Shown here: positions 1-10,744 of the stretch, piece after piece
How the letters are laid out: the number at the start of each line of letters is the position of its first letter
Numbering within the stretch: the stretch's first letter is position 1
NCBI GenBank assembly: GCA_002197995.1
Contig: NGZR01000002.1
Location: forward strand, 4,340,001-4,404,000
Length of the DNA stretch: 64,000 nucleotides
Reading direction: 5' to 3'
From: Gaeumannomyces sp. JS-464
Taxonomy: Eukaryota > Ascomycota > Sordariomycetes > Magnaporthales > Magnaporthaceae
Made by a program: the position numbers and the translations under genes
Notes under the pieces: generated by a model
Databases searched by the model: none
The model's input: only the letters and a program-made list of their open reading frames with translations
What the model was told of the DNA's origin: nothing

Positions 1-48
1 CTGGAGAATGTCGTGGTGCAGGGAAGTCTGAGGCTCCTGGAGCACTAA
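1..48 (+). CDS. possible 3' tail of a truncated gene
   Basis: Frame 1 is open from the window edge for 15 codons and ends in TAA at 46-48. The stretch is too short to recognise. It could be the last codons of a gene lying to the left, or chance. Confidence 0.2.
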   Translation: MENVVVQGSLRLLEH

Positions 49-1061
49 GCAGGTTGGTTCAGGCAGGCCTTTGATGTGTGGGGGTACATGTTGTTTTTTT
101 ATGATTTTACTTGGCTGGCTTGGTCGCGTCTAAAATTGGTCGACCAGCCGTCAGAATGGTAATCGCGCGGCGGTACCCCTGGGTTAGTACAGCTACATCA
201 TATAATAAATAAAGCCTCTTTTGAGTATAGATGAGTGTATAGCTTTCGCCGAATGCCCTCTTTCCTGTTCAGTGGAAAACCTGTCACCGAAAACCTGGGG
301 GCTCCCTCGCTAACTTTGCGGGACACCGTGATCATTTCTGGATGAGCTCTGCGATCGAAATAGGGAAACTTAGTGGAGGCAGACTTGTGCCAGGTTTCTC
401 AAGTCTTCTCAGTGCTAGCATCCATTCTAAAAATCGCTCTCGCGGTGATGTCATTCTATCATCTCCCTGGACTCTACCGGAAATTGGACGTCTGTTGACA
501 ATTATCTCGGGCCATTTCTGGCAGTGATCATGAATATTCTAGGTAGAGAAAGACTGGATGTGGGACGAAGCAAATTTAGTTTTATGACTATGACCACCTA
601 TGTGAATTCCCTGTCATGAAGCTCGCAGCTCGAACCGTCATGTCGCGTTTTCTTTTGGTCTCTAAGCACTCCATACTGTGAGCGACACTCTACCGAGGCT
701 AAGAATCCTTTTTTACAAGTTAGCTGCCGCAGCCGGAGCAGCTCGAGCGACCTCGGCATCGTTGGAGATCGAGCCCTCATCCAGCCTGTGACTTGGAACC
801 GCCGCGGGGTGCGTGCCGGACTTTGGGCCTGGGTGGCAGGCGTGACCCGTGGCGCAGCGCTCTAAGCACGACAGGGCCTCTGCGCAGCGGAATAGAGGCG
901 TTTGGGTGCTGCAGTGGTTCACCGTCCGCCGAGGCGGCGGGCAGTGGAACGAACCTGGCACGCACCACGACACAATCCTCGATATCACCCTTGGGAGGGG
1001 ACCCTTGCCGCGATGGCGGTCGATCCTGCTGCCACCGCTGAATTTCGCGGTCAGGGAACTC
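49..1061. other. intergenic, no gene seen
   Basis: About 1 kb between the left edge and the yng2 stop. Only short overlapping open frames without family features are visible. The right part should hold the yng2 3' UTR. Confidence 0.5.
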
Positions 1062-2651
1062 CTATTTCCCCTTGTTCCCGTTCTTTTTCATGGTTTCGTC
1101 GCAAATTCTATCTTCTAGTTAGCGTCTGTAGATCAAGGAGATCGAGGAAAGACAGCTGATGGATTAGGAAGACGTTTTTACTTACGGGCAATACCAGAGT
1201 CCCGTAGGCTCTGCTTTCAGACCAACGCAGCCCCTGTGATCAATAATGTTAGTTATCTCTCATTCGTCAAAGTAAGTCTGTCTCGCAAGACAGGAGGAGA
1301 AAAGGTTAAGGTATGTGATTTACCAGTGGAACCACTCCGTGGGGCACTCAGCGTTATCGCAAGCTACCATGTCGCCGAAGCTTACGTTCTGGCAAATGCA
1401 GTACTTGCGATCGTCGCCGGCCTCGTCGTCCTCAATATCCAGCATCTCTTCGTCCTCGTCGTCCTCGTCTGCTGAGCCCTTGTGCTCCTTCTTAAGGCGC
1501 GCTACCCCCGAGCCCGGCCTACCAGCTGCGCCCACTGTGCCTTTGTTCTGCGAGACAGGCCCAAGCGCAGCGCCTGGTGTTCCTGTGCGGGAGCTGCGCT
1601 CGTCGCCACTCTGGTGTGACGCGGCATCTGATAGATCCGAATCCACCGTCGAAGATGGCGACGCCTTTGCTGAGACCCGCTTAACCCGAGAGAGTCCTGA
1701 CTTGGTGACCCCAGTACCCGTGGCTGCGGGTGTGCTTTTCTTCCGGCTATGCGAAGAAGACGGCGTTCCCGACTTCCGGCCAGCTCCCCCAGATGACGTG
1801 CCCTTGATGGAAGCCCTGGGACCCGCGCTTCCTGCTCGTTGCGCACCAGTTGGGGTCTGGTGACCCTTGGGCGTCCCGGGTCCCAGCGAAGAGTGTCTTG
1901 CGAGGCTGCTTGACGTTGCTGGCGCGTTTCCTAGTCCGCTATTGACCCGCGGCCCCCTCTTAGGGGCGCCGCTGCCAGGTCCAGCAGACATCTCACGAGC
2001 CTGGCGGCCGAGTATCATGCTGGCGGCGGGAGTGGCCGGAGCTGAAGCCGACGTTGCGTGTGCCCCCCGCGCTGAGCCGCTCGCGACGCGGACCGTAGAT
2101 GGGGTAGCGGCTGTCGAAGTGTGGATCTGGTTCGATGCCGATGCGATGTTGGTGTTGACAGTGAGCGTGATTCGTGAGGGAGGGGGTGGTTGGCTCGCGG
2201 TTGGGCGCAAGAGAGACGGCAGCTCGTCCGGGTCAGTGAATCCGGGCTCGTTTCGGTCGTAGAGCATCTTGATCTGCATGTCTAGCTGGCGCAGATGCTT
2301 GTCCATAATCATCGTCATCCTCTCGGTCAAGGCGAGTTTCTCCGCCGCCAAGGCGTCCGCTTTGGCGAAGTTGTCGCGGATGACGGTGCGGAGGTTCTCC
2401 TCGCGCGGGTTTTTCTCGTGGCTTCCATGGGCTTTGATAAACTTCTGGATGCGAGCGTCTCGATCTTCGATAATCTTGATGCAGTCATAATACTGCTTGT
2501 CCTTGTCCGCGATCTCATCCTGAATGAACCGGATCTCCTCCGGCAGGTTCTGCACACGGTGGGTCCAGTCATCCAAGATCATGGACGGGTCCAGGGCCTC
2601 GCCCTGAGGCATCTTCTTGACGAAGTCGATGGAGAGATCGTCTCTAGGCAT
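1062..2651 (-). CDS. yng2: ING-family PHD-finger protein, Yng2-like NuA4 subunit
   Basis: Three exons on the minus strand: 2651-1324, 1233-1186 and 1107-1062, giving about 473 aa. The N-terminal ING domain (residues about 20-150) carries EEIRFIQDEIADKDKQYYD and ends near DPDELPSLLRP. A long Ser/Thr/Pro/Gly-rich linker follows. The C-terminal PHD finger starts at YCICQ. Splicing the last two short exons completes the C4HC3 ligands (YCIC, ACDNAEC, FH, GC, WYCPIC) and a basic tail ending KKNGNKGK. An alternative acceptor at 1126 would end the protein at CPR and lose the last zinc cysteine, so I prefer the acceptor at 1108. Known role of the family: nuclear; the PHD finger reads H3K4 methylation and the ING domain anchors the NuA4 acetyltransferase. 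Pho23-type ING proteins (Rpd3L) are the alternative; the N-terminus MPRDDLSIDFV fits Yng2 better. It is divergent from hos2. Confidence 0.88.
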
Positions 2652-4280
2652 CGTTGTTAACAGCCGCTGAAACGGGAGTGAGAGAAAAGCAACGGGCCGC
2701 TATCGGCTATCGATGGCAGTGCAAAGACACGCAGATAGGCAGGCTTGACGTAGAGCTCCTCTGGCCTCGCCGAGTAGTGACGACGCTAGTACGTCGGGAT
2801 ATCGGCTGCAGTGCTTGATGACGCAGCAGTGGCAAGGCACCAAGGTGGCAACACGGATGGTGTATATGTGTCACCCTGCTCAGCACCTCTCTCTCTTTCC
2901 TCGATAAATACCACCCAAGTACGGAAGTACGAGGCCAAGTAGATGGGGCGGGCAGCTAACGGAGGCGGATAGGTATGTAGAGAGTGCAGCGGAGGCGCAG
3001 GCAACCTAGTCTAGCCAGACGCGACAGGATGATGAGAATGCATGGGACTTGTCGCCAAAGAGCACAGTAGGCCACGACGAGACACGAAAATGTCAGAGGC
3101 AAGAAAGGAAATGAAAGGAAAAGAAAAAGAGAGAGCAGAAAAAGCGCGGCTCGAACAAGGCGACAAGGGAGGCGGCGGTTGGGGAGGCGCGACAGAGCTC
3201 GGAGCGGAGCAGGCACGTTGTATAAATTGAGCGGCTCACCTCGACCAGCGTGAAGAGGACAAGTGAGAGAGCGCGCAGAAACCGGGTCTGCCTCGCTGGT
3301 GTCGGTCCAAGGCCCAAGACCCAAGACCCTTGCCGCCGCAGAGCCAACGGCTCCAAGTGTTTGTTGGGAGGATGGGATTGGGGATTGGGGCCTGCTGAGT
3401 GATGGCAGCACGTGTAGAGCAGACTGGAGAAGGTTGCGACCAACACAGGACGAGGGCGTTCGCTTTCTCGATCTCTCTAAATCGGATGCGAGCACAGGAG
3501 CGAAGTGGGGTGTGGAATGCCGCGTGCGCGTGCGGTGCTGGGTAATCGGGGAAAGAAATAGGTGAATCCTCCATGCTAATCGTGAAATGGACCAGCCGAT
3601 TGGGCTCTCCATCAAATCTTTCAGCATCCTGTTTGCCCCGACTCAATGTGGCCTAGCGCTGGTCAAACGGGGTGGATTCCAGCCACTGGCCGATTCCAGG
3701 GCTAAGCCGAGTTCTGTACCCCAGCGGCCCCACCCGCGATGCTGCCACTTTACGGCAGGGGTGGAGGTGGAGCTGGCGCCCTGCCCAAGTCACGAACCTG
3801 CAGGCTCACCTGGATTCACGTTTCCATCATTTTTGCGACAGGCATTCAGAGAAATACCGAATATCGGTGCATTCGGTACTGGATCTCGAGAGATTTTTCA
3901 TCTTTACACGCAGCCCGTCCTACAGCCACCCGAACGGCGACGACACAGGCAGGGGTCACGGCATTTTTCGCAGCGAAAGCTTCGAGCTACGCACTCGAGA
4001 TCACCGTATTTTTTTCTCCCCTCATTTCGCCCTTCGCCCCTTGTGCTTTGCGGCCGCGATATCCGTCCATTCCATCCTCGCCCGCTACCACACAATCGAG
4101 GCTTGCGCGCATCGACGGAGGCACCACCAGCGACCTAGGTGGTGCCTGGGTACCTACTGACCCCTCGGCGGGCACCTTGCCGCCTGTCTGGGACTTGCGC
4201 GCCAGTCTCCACGCCGTGGCAAGGGATCTTTCTCCGTTCACTTGCCGTCCCCCTGAGGCTGGATTCAGCATATCTCCGCC
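2652..4280. promoter_or_regulatory. divergent promoter region between yng2 and hos2
   Basis: This 1.6 kb gap separates two start codons that face away from each other, so it must hold both promoters and both 5' leaders. A TATA-like TATAAA lies near 3220. The right end is C/T rich. No individual factor site can be proven by eye. Confidence 0.55.
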
Positions 4281-5771
4281 ATGGATATCGACTCGTACAG
4301 ATACCGGGTCCCGCGGCCCAACTATCTCCCCCACAACGTCAACGCCGACGACCGTATAGTGGAGGATTACGTTGTTCCGTTAGACCATGCGAGCGACATG
4401 GAAAACGCCACCTACTACAACAAGGTAAAACGGACTGCGCAGGAATTCAACATTACGCGGCCAAAAGGATACAACGTTTCGTTCCACACGAACCCGGAGA
4501 TGGAGAAACACCACTTTGGCCAGACACATCCCATGAAGCCGTGGCGTCTCACCCTGTCCAAGAGTCTGATCATGTCCTACGGCATGTCCTTTGCCATGGA
4601 CAACTACATCTCCCGTGCCGCCACGTACGAGGAGCTGAACATGTTCCACGCGAGCGACTACCTGGAGTTCCTCGCCACCGTCGCCCCGGAACCGGTGCCG
4701 AGGGATGTGGACAACCTGAATCCGGACCTCAAGTTCAACCTGGGCGGATCTGACTGCCCGTTGTTTGAGGGCCTTTATGACTACTGCTCCATGTCGGCGG
4801 GCGGATCGCTGGACGCGGCCCGCAAGATCTGCAACAAGGAGTCCGACATCGCCATCGCCTGGGGTGGCGGGCTGCACCACGCCAAGAGATCCGAGGCGTC
4901 GGGCTTCTGCTATATCAACGACATCGTCATTGCGATACTGCAGCTGCTGCGGTGCTACCCCAGGGTTCTGTACATCGACATCGACGTGCACCACGGCGAC
5001 GGCGTCGAGGAGGCCTTCTTCTCGACGGACCGGGTTATGACCGTGTCGTTCCACAAGTACGACCCCCAGAACTTCTTCCCCGGCACTGGAGCATTGGACG
5101 AGAACGGGCCCAAGAACGAGCGCAACCCCGGTGCTCACCATGCCATCAATGTGCCGCTCAACGACGGCATCACGGACGAGCAGTACGAGGCGCTGTTCCA
5201 GAACGTCATCGGCCAGTGTGTCGAGAAGTTCCGGCCGAGCGCCATCGCCCTCCAGTGCGGTGCCGACTCCCTCGCTGGCGATCGCCTTGGTCGCTTTAAC
5301 CTGCAGGTCCAGGGCCACGGCTCTTGCGTCGCCTTCTGCAAAAAGCTGGGAATTCCCATGATCCTCTTTGGCGGCGGTGGCTACACGCCCCGCAACGTCG
5401 CCCGCGCCTGGGCATACGAGACGAGCATCGCCATCGACTGCCACACCAAGATCGACCCCACCATCCCGCTCCACACTCCCTGGCGCGACCACTTCCGCCA
5501 GGATACCCTCCTACCCACGCTCGAGCAGGTTGTCGGAGAGCCTCGCCAGAACCGGAATCCGCAAAAGCGCCTAGCGGAGATCGTCCAGCACGTCACGGAG
5601 CAGATGCGCTTCGTCAATAGCGCTCCAAGCGTTCAGTACTCAGCCATCCCGCCCGATCTACAGGGTATCAGGGACGAGGTGGAGGCGAAAATCAAAGAAG
5701 AAATGGAGGAGAAGGACGAGAACGGCAGGAAAGCGAAGGAGGAGGGCGTCGGCGTGGCGATGGAGTTTTGA
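4281..5771 (+). CDS. hos2: class I histone deacetylase, Hos2/HDAC3 type
   Basis: Single-exon gene of 496 aa. The start has a good fungal context (CCGCCATGG). The protein spans the whole class I deacetylase fold. The catalytic region shows AWGGGLHHAKRSEASGFCY with the paired active-site histidines, the zinc-binding motif DIDVHHGDGVEEAF, a second metal-site region ALQCGADSLAGDRLG and the Gly-rich GGGGYTPRNVARAW. The N-terminal segment (RPKGYNVSFHTNPEMEKHHF) and the short acidic-basic tail ending VAMEF resemble Hos2 rather than Rpd3. In yeasts Hos2 is the catalytic subunit of the Set3 complex, deacetylating H3/H4 in transcribed genes. All key residues are intact. It shares its upstream region with yng2. 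Confidence 0.95.
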   Translation: MDIDSYRYRVPRPNYLPHNVNADDRIVEDYVVPLDHASDMENATYYNKVKRTAQEFNITRPKGYNVSFHTNPEMEKHHFGQTHPMKPWRLTLSKSLIMSYGMSFAMDNYISRAATYEELNMFHASDYLEFLATVAPEPVPRDVDNLNPDLKFNLGGSDCPLFEGLYDYCSMSAGGSLDAARKICNKESDIAIAWGGGLHHAKRSEASGFCYINDIVIAILQLLRCYPRVLYIDIDVHHGDGVEEAFFSTDRVMTVSFHKYDPQNFFPGTGALDENGPKNERNPGAHHAINVPLNDGITDEQYEALFQNVIGQCVEKFRPSAIALQCGADSLAGDRLGRFNLQVQGHGSCVAFCKKLGIPMILFGGGGYTPRNVARAWAYETSIAIDCHTKIDPTIPLHTPWRDHFRQDTLLPTLEQVVGEPRQNRNPQKRLAEIVQHVTEQMRFVNSAPSVQYSAIPPDLQGIRDEVEAKIKEEMEEKDENGRKAKEEGVGVAMEF

Positions 5772-6264
5772 GGCGGAGAAGGGTTGATGCATAGGTAGGT
5801 GCCTAGGTACCTACTTATATACTCTCTTCGGCGGCCCTTGCTGGACAGACATCCAATCCGCTGTCTTTCGGCTTTGGCTTGACCAGTTTCTCTTTGACTT
5901 CTTGGATAGACAGAACTTGGGAGGGGAGAAATGATACCACTGGCATTGGCATTTCTAAGTTTTTAATCCCGGATACGGCAGTGCTCGATGTTAGGCAAGA
6001 TTTGACACCAGTCTATAGATTCAAGGCCAGCTAGGTCGGATCTCCTACGGAACCCACTCAACCGTATATGTACCTGGTAGGTACCTAGGTAGGTATTCGC
6101 CTAGGTAGGTATTCACCACCTAGGCCTAAAAAAGAAATGATCAACATAGACGGACAGACTATCACGCTTACCAATAGCGACAGACTCCCCAGGAGTTCTA
6201 GTTTGAGCGGCCCAAGCCGTGGCACGACAGGCCCTTCCTGAGTGCATCTTTTATGGTGGCTAGA
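5772..6264. other. convergent intergenic region with AGGTACCT-type repeats
   Basis: Lies between the stop codons of hos2 and the membrane protein gene, so it holds two 3' UTRs. Short degenerate repeats of the AGGTAGGTACCTAGGT kind occur at 5792-5815 and 6070-6124. Confidence 0.6.
6070..6124. repeat. degenerate AGGTACCTAGGTAGGT simple repeats
   Basis: Several overlapping copies of AGGTAGGT, TACCTAGG and their complements occur in about 55 bases, with a further copy at 5792-5815. Similar palindromic tetramer-based tracts are common in Sordariomycete intergenic DNA and recur in this window at 31262-31365. Confidence 0.7.
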
Positions 6265-8046
6265 TCAAGCATTCCCGCTTCTCATCATCAACACCATATC
6301 TCGGCCCTTTTCGTCAAGTTGTCTCAGTTCTACAACAACGTCCTCGTCGCTCCGGCCGAATGTCCAGACACCCGTTTTAACTCGCCGCTCATATGAAAAC
6401 GGTGAGTTCACTTCTCCTTCGAACCCACGGTCCCGGCTCGGCATCAGCGGCGTCTGCTCGCCGGCGCTCATCGTCCCGCCTCGGAAGCTGGCAAGCGTCA
6501 GCCACTCTAGGTCGGTGAAGTCGAACGCCGGCAGGCGCCTCCAGCCCCTGGTCCGAAGCATCTCCACGAGGACCGCGACGACGACGGCCGCATTTAGCGC
6601 CACCATTGCCCAGGCGTACTGCCACTGCCCAACCTTCAGAACGGCAAATGCAACGGTCACGGCCGCGGGCTGCGAAAAGCCGCCAACCATGAGCTGCGCC
6701 GCGGCGTACAGGGCGAGCATGTCGTCCGTCATGGCGACCATGGCGTTCTCTACGCCCGCGAGCGTCGCCCGCTCTTCTGGCACGGTCCCGGCGCCGTTGT
6801 TGGAGTTGTTCCACGCCGCGACGCTGGAGAGCAGCGCGTCGCCCAGCACCGACTCGTACAGGTTCGTGAGGTCGTTGGATATGATGGAGAACTGCCGCAT
6901 CAGGGCCCTGGTCAGGTTCCTTGCGGGGTCCATGTCCGGAACCGCGCCGGTGGCGCCCCCTCGGCCGCCTTCGATTTTGGCAACCGAGATGTTCCGGTCG
7001 GCCAGGCTTACGTTCACGCTGAAGCGCGCCGGCACAAAGTCGATGGTGCACTGCGTCGCGTTTAGCGCCCGGTACGTCTTGCCCGCCGCGATGGACACGT
7101 AGCGCTTCGCTCGGCCCACGGCCACGCCCAGGGCCACGATGTGGCCGTCACCGTGTCCAAAGTACTCGGAATATTCGTCAGAATCGCTGTCTGGCATCCG
7201 GCCGACGACCGGGAAGACGCGCTCCAGGACCCGCCCCCGTATCGTAAAGGCGGTGCTGGCGTTGCGGGTGCAACCCACGACCGCCTCGTAGCCCGTCTCG
7301 TTGTACTGGTAGCCCGTGACGCGGCCCATGGTGCCGGCGCGGATCCCTCCGTCCTTGAGGCCAACGGCGGATCCAGCCCCGTACGAGCGGCCGGCGTAAA
7401 CAAACTGCGTGTTGTCAAACTTGGCGTGCTTGCGGATGGACCCGTCAGCCGAAGTGGCCGAGGCGGCCGACGACATCAGCGCGCCGATGTTCTTGATGCC
7501 CACCGAGTAGCTGAACATGCCCTGACGCGTTTGGATCTCGGGTCCCGAAGCCTCCACCTCGGATGGGTATTCCCGGATCAGGCTGCTGTTGCCGAAGACT
7601 GGGATGGTGAGGCTCGATTCGATGGTCAAGGTGATCTGGAACGGGGTCATGGCTCCAGTCCAGACTGCTGACAAGGCAAGACTGAGGCACGCAATAACGG
7701 TGGCCAGAGCGAGATGGATAAAGGAGATGTTCAAGTCGATTTTCGCGGTTGCCATGTTTCCCCATCCTCGAAGCTGTCTCGTCGTCATGGACGGCCTGCC
7801 GGCAAGGTGAAGTATCCCGCCATACTTGATTAGGTGGCAGACAGCCAAGCTCTGCACTAAGGCGAGGAGTGTCGAGAGCACTTGCACCGCCAGCTGCGTA
7901 GAGGCGCGGTTCTTCTGTATAAAATCGGATACGGGACTAGAGAAGGCCCAATCCCTCGTGCCAGCAACGAGGAGGGTGATGCTGATCGCGGTTGGGATGA
8001 TGAGGCAAAAAAACACCCACCATTTGGTCCAAAATCCGTCCGCCAT
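6265..8046 (-). CDS. unrecognised membrane glycoprotein, fungal
   Basis: Intronless frame of 593 aa if started at the Met of MADGFWTKWW at 8046. The frame stays open up to 8295, but that extension is Ser/Arg-rich and leader-like. Three hydrophobic segments lie near the N-terminus (about residues 10-30, 52-72 and 110-132). A loop of about 360 residues follows with many N-x-S/T sites (for example NETG, NAST, NATQ, NVSL, NISV). One strong segment lies near residues 505-530, and a short tail ends RSGNA. The layout suggests a surface or endomembrane protein with the large loop outside the cytosol. I do not recognise a named family or catalytic motif. Similar multi-pass proteins with big glycosylated loops are frequent in filamentous ascomycetes. 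Function unknown. Confidence 0.7.
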   Translation of the reverse strand: MADGFWTKWWVFFCLIIPTAISITLLVAGTRDWAFSSPVSDFIQKNRASTQLAVQVLSTLLALVQSLAVCHLIKYGGILHLAGRPSMTTRQLRGWGNMATAKIDLNISFIHLALATVIACLSLALSAVWTGAMTPFQITLTIESSLTIPVFGNSSLIREYPSEVEASGPEIQTRQGMFSYSVGIKNIGALMSSAASATSADGSIRKHAKFDNTQFVYAGRSYGAGSAVGLKDGGIRAGTMGRVTGYQYNETGYEAVVGCTRNASTAFTIRGRVLERVFPVVGRMPDSDSDEYSEYFGHGDGHIVALGVAVGRAKRYVSIAAGKTYRALNATQCTIDFVPARFSVNVSLADRNISVAKIEGGRGGATGAVPDMDPARNLTRALMRQFSIISNDLTNLYESVLGDALLSSVAAWNNSNNGAGTVPEERATLAGVENAMVAMTDDMLALYAAAQLMVGGFSQPAAVTVAFAVLKVGQWQYAWAMVALNAAVVVAVLVEMLRTRGWRRLPAFDFTDLEWLTLASFRGGTMSAGEQTPLMPSRDRGFEGEVNSPFSYERRVKTGVWTFGRSDEDVVVELRQLDEKGRDMVLMMRSGNA

Positions 8047-8858
8047 TCTTGCGGCTTGCGATGAGCTGGCTGTCGATCCGCGCTCACGGTTGTATCTGTG
8101 ACTTCCGTTGTTATTTCTTTGGCTCCCACGATGGTGTGAATAGGGTCCATCAGAGCTTAGCCGGACTGTTGTGCTGCACAGCGACTCTAGTAATAAAGAC
8201 AAGATTGATGATCTGCGAAATCTCCTGCGAACTTCAAACTCTACGTGTCTGATTCTATATGACCCGTGCAGCCTCACCAACCACCTTACACCCATGAAAC
8301 ACTCTCCACTCTATTGAGCGTCACGACAATATGCAGGACGTAAGCGCGCGACAACCAGCAAAGCGCTTGGCCACCCCTGGGGCCAGTGGCGATGCACGCC
8401 CTGCGCCCTCCAACCCAACCACCTAAGGTCGGCATGTTAAGCCTGAAATCCGTCCGCAAGGGTGCAGCATCCGTTACATCACAGCGGGGACCCGCATGAT
8501 TTGGGCGCTAAACCCCGACAAGGCATTGTCATCAATAGGAAGGCGAAGCTGCATTTATGAGTGGGTTGTTTGACCAGTAAGAGTGGAGGGTCCAAGTATA
8601 TCCAAAAGAAATGCTCCTATTGGCGTACATTCAAGAATGTTTTTTTCTTCTTCCCGCAAATGAATTTCATCATTGCTTAAAAGCCCTTTCTCGGGCTGAG
8701 GCTGACCTGGGCCTGTTTTTTTGTCCTTGGTTGCTTCAATTTTCCCTTCCCCCAAAAACCACCCTATCGACTCATGAACGCCATGAAGACAGTAGATAGA
8801 TACGCAGCTCTGCTCTGCTCTTGTCGATGTCCTGATTCTAAGGGAGAAAAGAAAGCCA
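8047..8858. other. intergenic: 5' region of the membrane protein gene and 3' region of the FMP42-like gene
   Basis: No supported coding exon. The part up to 8295 stays open in frame with the membrane protein gene and may be leader or an N-terminal extension. Confidence 0.45.
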
Positions 8859-10744
8859 TCATGCCTCTCGGTTCGCCTCTCGGTTCGCAAAGGCCGACTC
8901 GGCCTCTTGCTCAAGAAGGTTGCGGCTAATCCTTCGAGACTTGGTGCTGACATATGCAACCAGAGAGATGCCCACCGCTAGGCCGGCCGACATCAAGATG
9001 AGATTGACAGGGACCGGGTCTCCTTGGAAGGTCTGATGGAAGAGATAGTCCAAGCCCGGCTGGGAGAGGTTGAAAAGCCCCGAGAGGCAGATGATGGTGC
9101 CGTAAACAACCCCAAATGTCCTAAAGCCGAACACCTTTGCGCTAAAATCGGAAACGGCCGTGTAATAAAATGGGCGGTACAAGACGAAGAGGCAAATGTT
9201 GCCATATGCTGCCCATGCATAGGGGATAATTCCAAGAACACCAATCGCCGTGGCCACGGCAACCAGCGTAACAAGGACCGTAACAGTCTTGGTATTGTCT
9301 AGAATCATCCCGATGAATGGGATGGAGATAACACCGCCCAAGGGCAAAGCAAGATCAAAAAAATTGTTAATTTCGACGGCGCGGCTGTGGCTGCCGAGAA
9401 GGGCTTCATATTGTGGCCGAACAGTGGCCACGAAATAGTTGATCCTCGTCATTTGGATGACTAGGTAGCCAACCGCGGTAGAGTTTGTTTCTTGGGTGTT
9501 AGTTTCCATTCTTCCCAGATAAAGGCCGAGTGTGGTCCGTCAAACCACTTACCAGTGAACAGCATGATAAGAATGAACCACGGAGACGCCAGCTGCTGTT
9601 TGATGGTGCTATTGTGCATAATGCCCCAGACGCCAGACTTGATATTCTGGCGCACCTGGCGGTTGACTTGCGTGTCCATCTTGGCCGTGCCCAGCAGCTC
9701 CCCGACCTGCTCCTCTCGCTGCTGCCTCGCCTCTTCCTGAAGCAATGCGGTATGCTCATCGATCTGATCGCAGGTCCCCTGGAATGCGTCAGGCTCCTTG
9801 ATATCCTCAATCATCTCGCCCACCGTCTTGTACGAGTGCTTTGGCAGCAGCGTGAGCTGGAGGAGAACGATCCCAGCGGGCACCACCAAGTACGCCAGAA
9901 AGAAGCTCCTCAGGCCGAAGCCGCTTTCTGTAGCCTGGTACACAATCCGGTAGATGAGGAAGATGGCGCTGGACGAGTCAAAGGCACCCGTTAAGAGGGC
10001 CAGTATCAAACCTGACCTAGGCAGCGCGTTGGATAGGTGGAACGAACCCATGTAAATAAAGGGGCCGCCCAGTGCAAGCTCAAGGTAGCCCGCGAGGTAT
10101 CCGTCGAAAGACAACTGCTCGGCGTAGGCCAGGATAACAGCTCCACCAGCCAGGAAGAAGCTGCCGAGAAGACCGCAGACACGAGGCCCCGCGTGGTCGA
10201 GGATGGCACCGATCGGGAGGGCGGCCACGTTTGTTGAGACGGCTGCGACGGTAAACATGAGGTTCATGCGTATCTCGACGCACGTGTCCTCGTCAAGGCC
10301 CTCGCTGATCCCCTCGCCGGATTCGCGGGAGCATACGTCTCGATAGACCCCCTCACTTTTGAGCACCGGCTTGATGGCCGCGTAACCAACTTGAAGTGTG
10401 GGGTGTTTGATAGTGTCAGCCTCAGCTGTCTAGACAATATGAGCATCCAAGAGGGACGATGTTAAGTCTTACAAACGATGCCCGATGCGAAGACGCAGTA
10501 GAAAACAGCCGAAGCGATCTGCAGGATCCTCTTCGGCCTAGGAACCTCAAATGCACCGACCGCGTCGGCGGGTGTAACGGGGTGAACGACATTGCCGTGG
10601 TCGTCGGGACAACCAGGGGTTGAAGGTAAGTTTCTGAGCGCGGGCAGAGAGCACCGAGGCGTCGGAGCCGCGCCGGGACCTAGTTACGGGATCGCCGGGG
10701 ACGAATTCGAACTCGCCGAGGGAGGAGACGCGGTTGAGAGACAT
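8859..10744 (-). CDS. FMP42: FMP42/SLC43-like major facilitator transporter, frame break near the start
   Basis: Minus-strand exons 10744-10473, 10389-9553 and 9460-8859, joined by clean GT..AG introns. The N-terminus MSLNRVSSLGEFEFVPGD is followed by EVPRPKRILQIASAVFY, which begins the first membrane helix. MFS features include AALPIGAILDHAGPRV between helices, an acidic central loop and about 12 hydrophobic segments. It ends AFANREANREA. The family contains yeast Fmp42 and animal LAT3/4 (SLC43) carriers; the yeast protein was found with vacuole or mitochondria and its substrate is not firmly known. The first exon does not stay in one frame: either one base is extra near the GGGG at 10616-10619, or a weak 76-base intron (10613-10538, GTTGTC..CCTAG) is spliced out. 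The product is 544 aa with the intron, about 569 aa with a one-base correction. Confidence 0.8.

Noticed and set aside
610..650. GGTTCGAGC on the minus strand, tRNA B-box-like
   Set aside because: No cloverleaf can be drawn around it.
1119..1125. Seven-base last exon for yng2 ending CPR stop
   Set aside because: It would delete the final PHD cysteine. The acceptor 18 bases further on gives CPIC and a typical basic ING tail.
1315..2262. Plus-strand open frames opposite yng2
   Set aside because: They mirror the Ser/Ala-rich coding strand of yng2 and show no domains.
4380..5492. Long 370-codon minus frame opposite hos2
   Set aside because: Shadow of the GC-rich hos2 coding sequence with strong third-position bias; hos2 itself is unmistakable.
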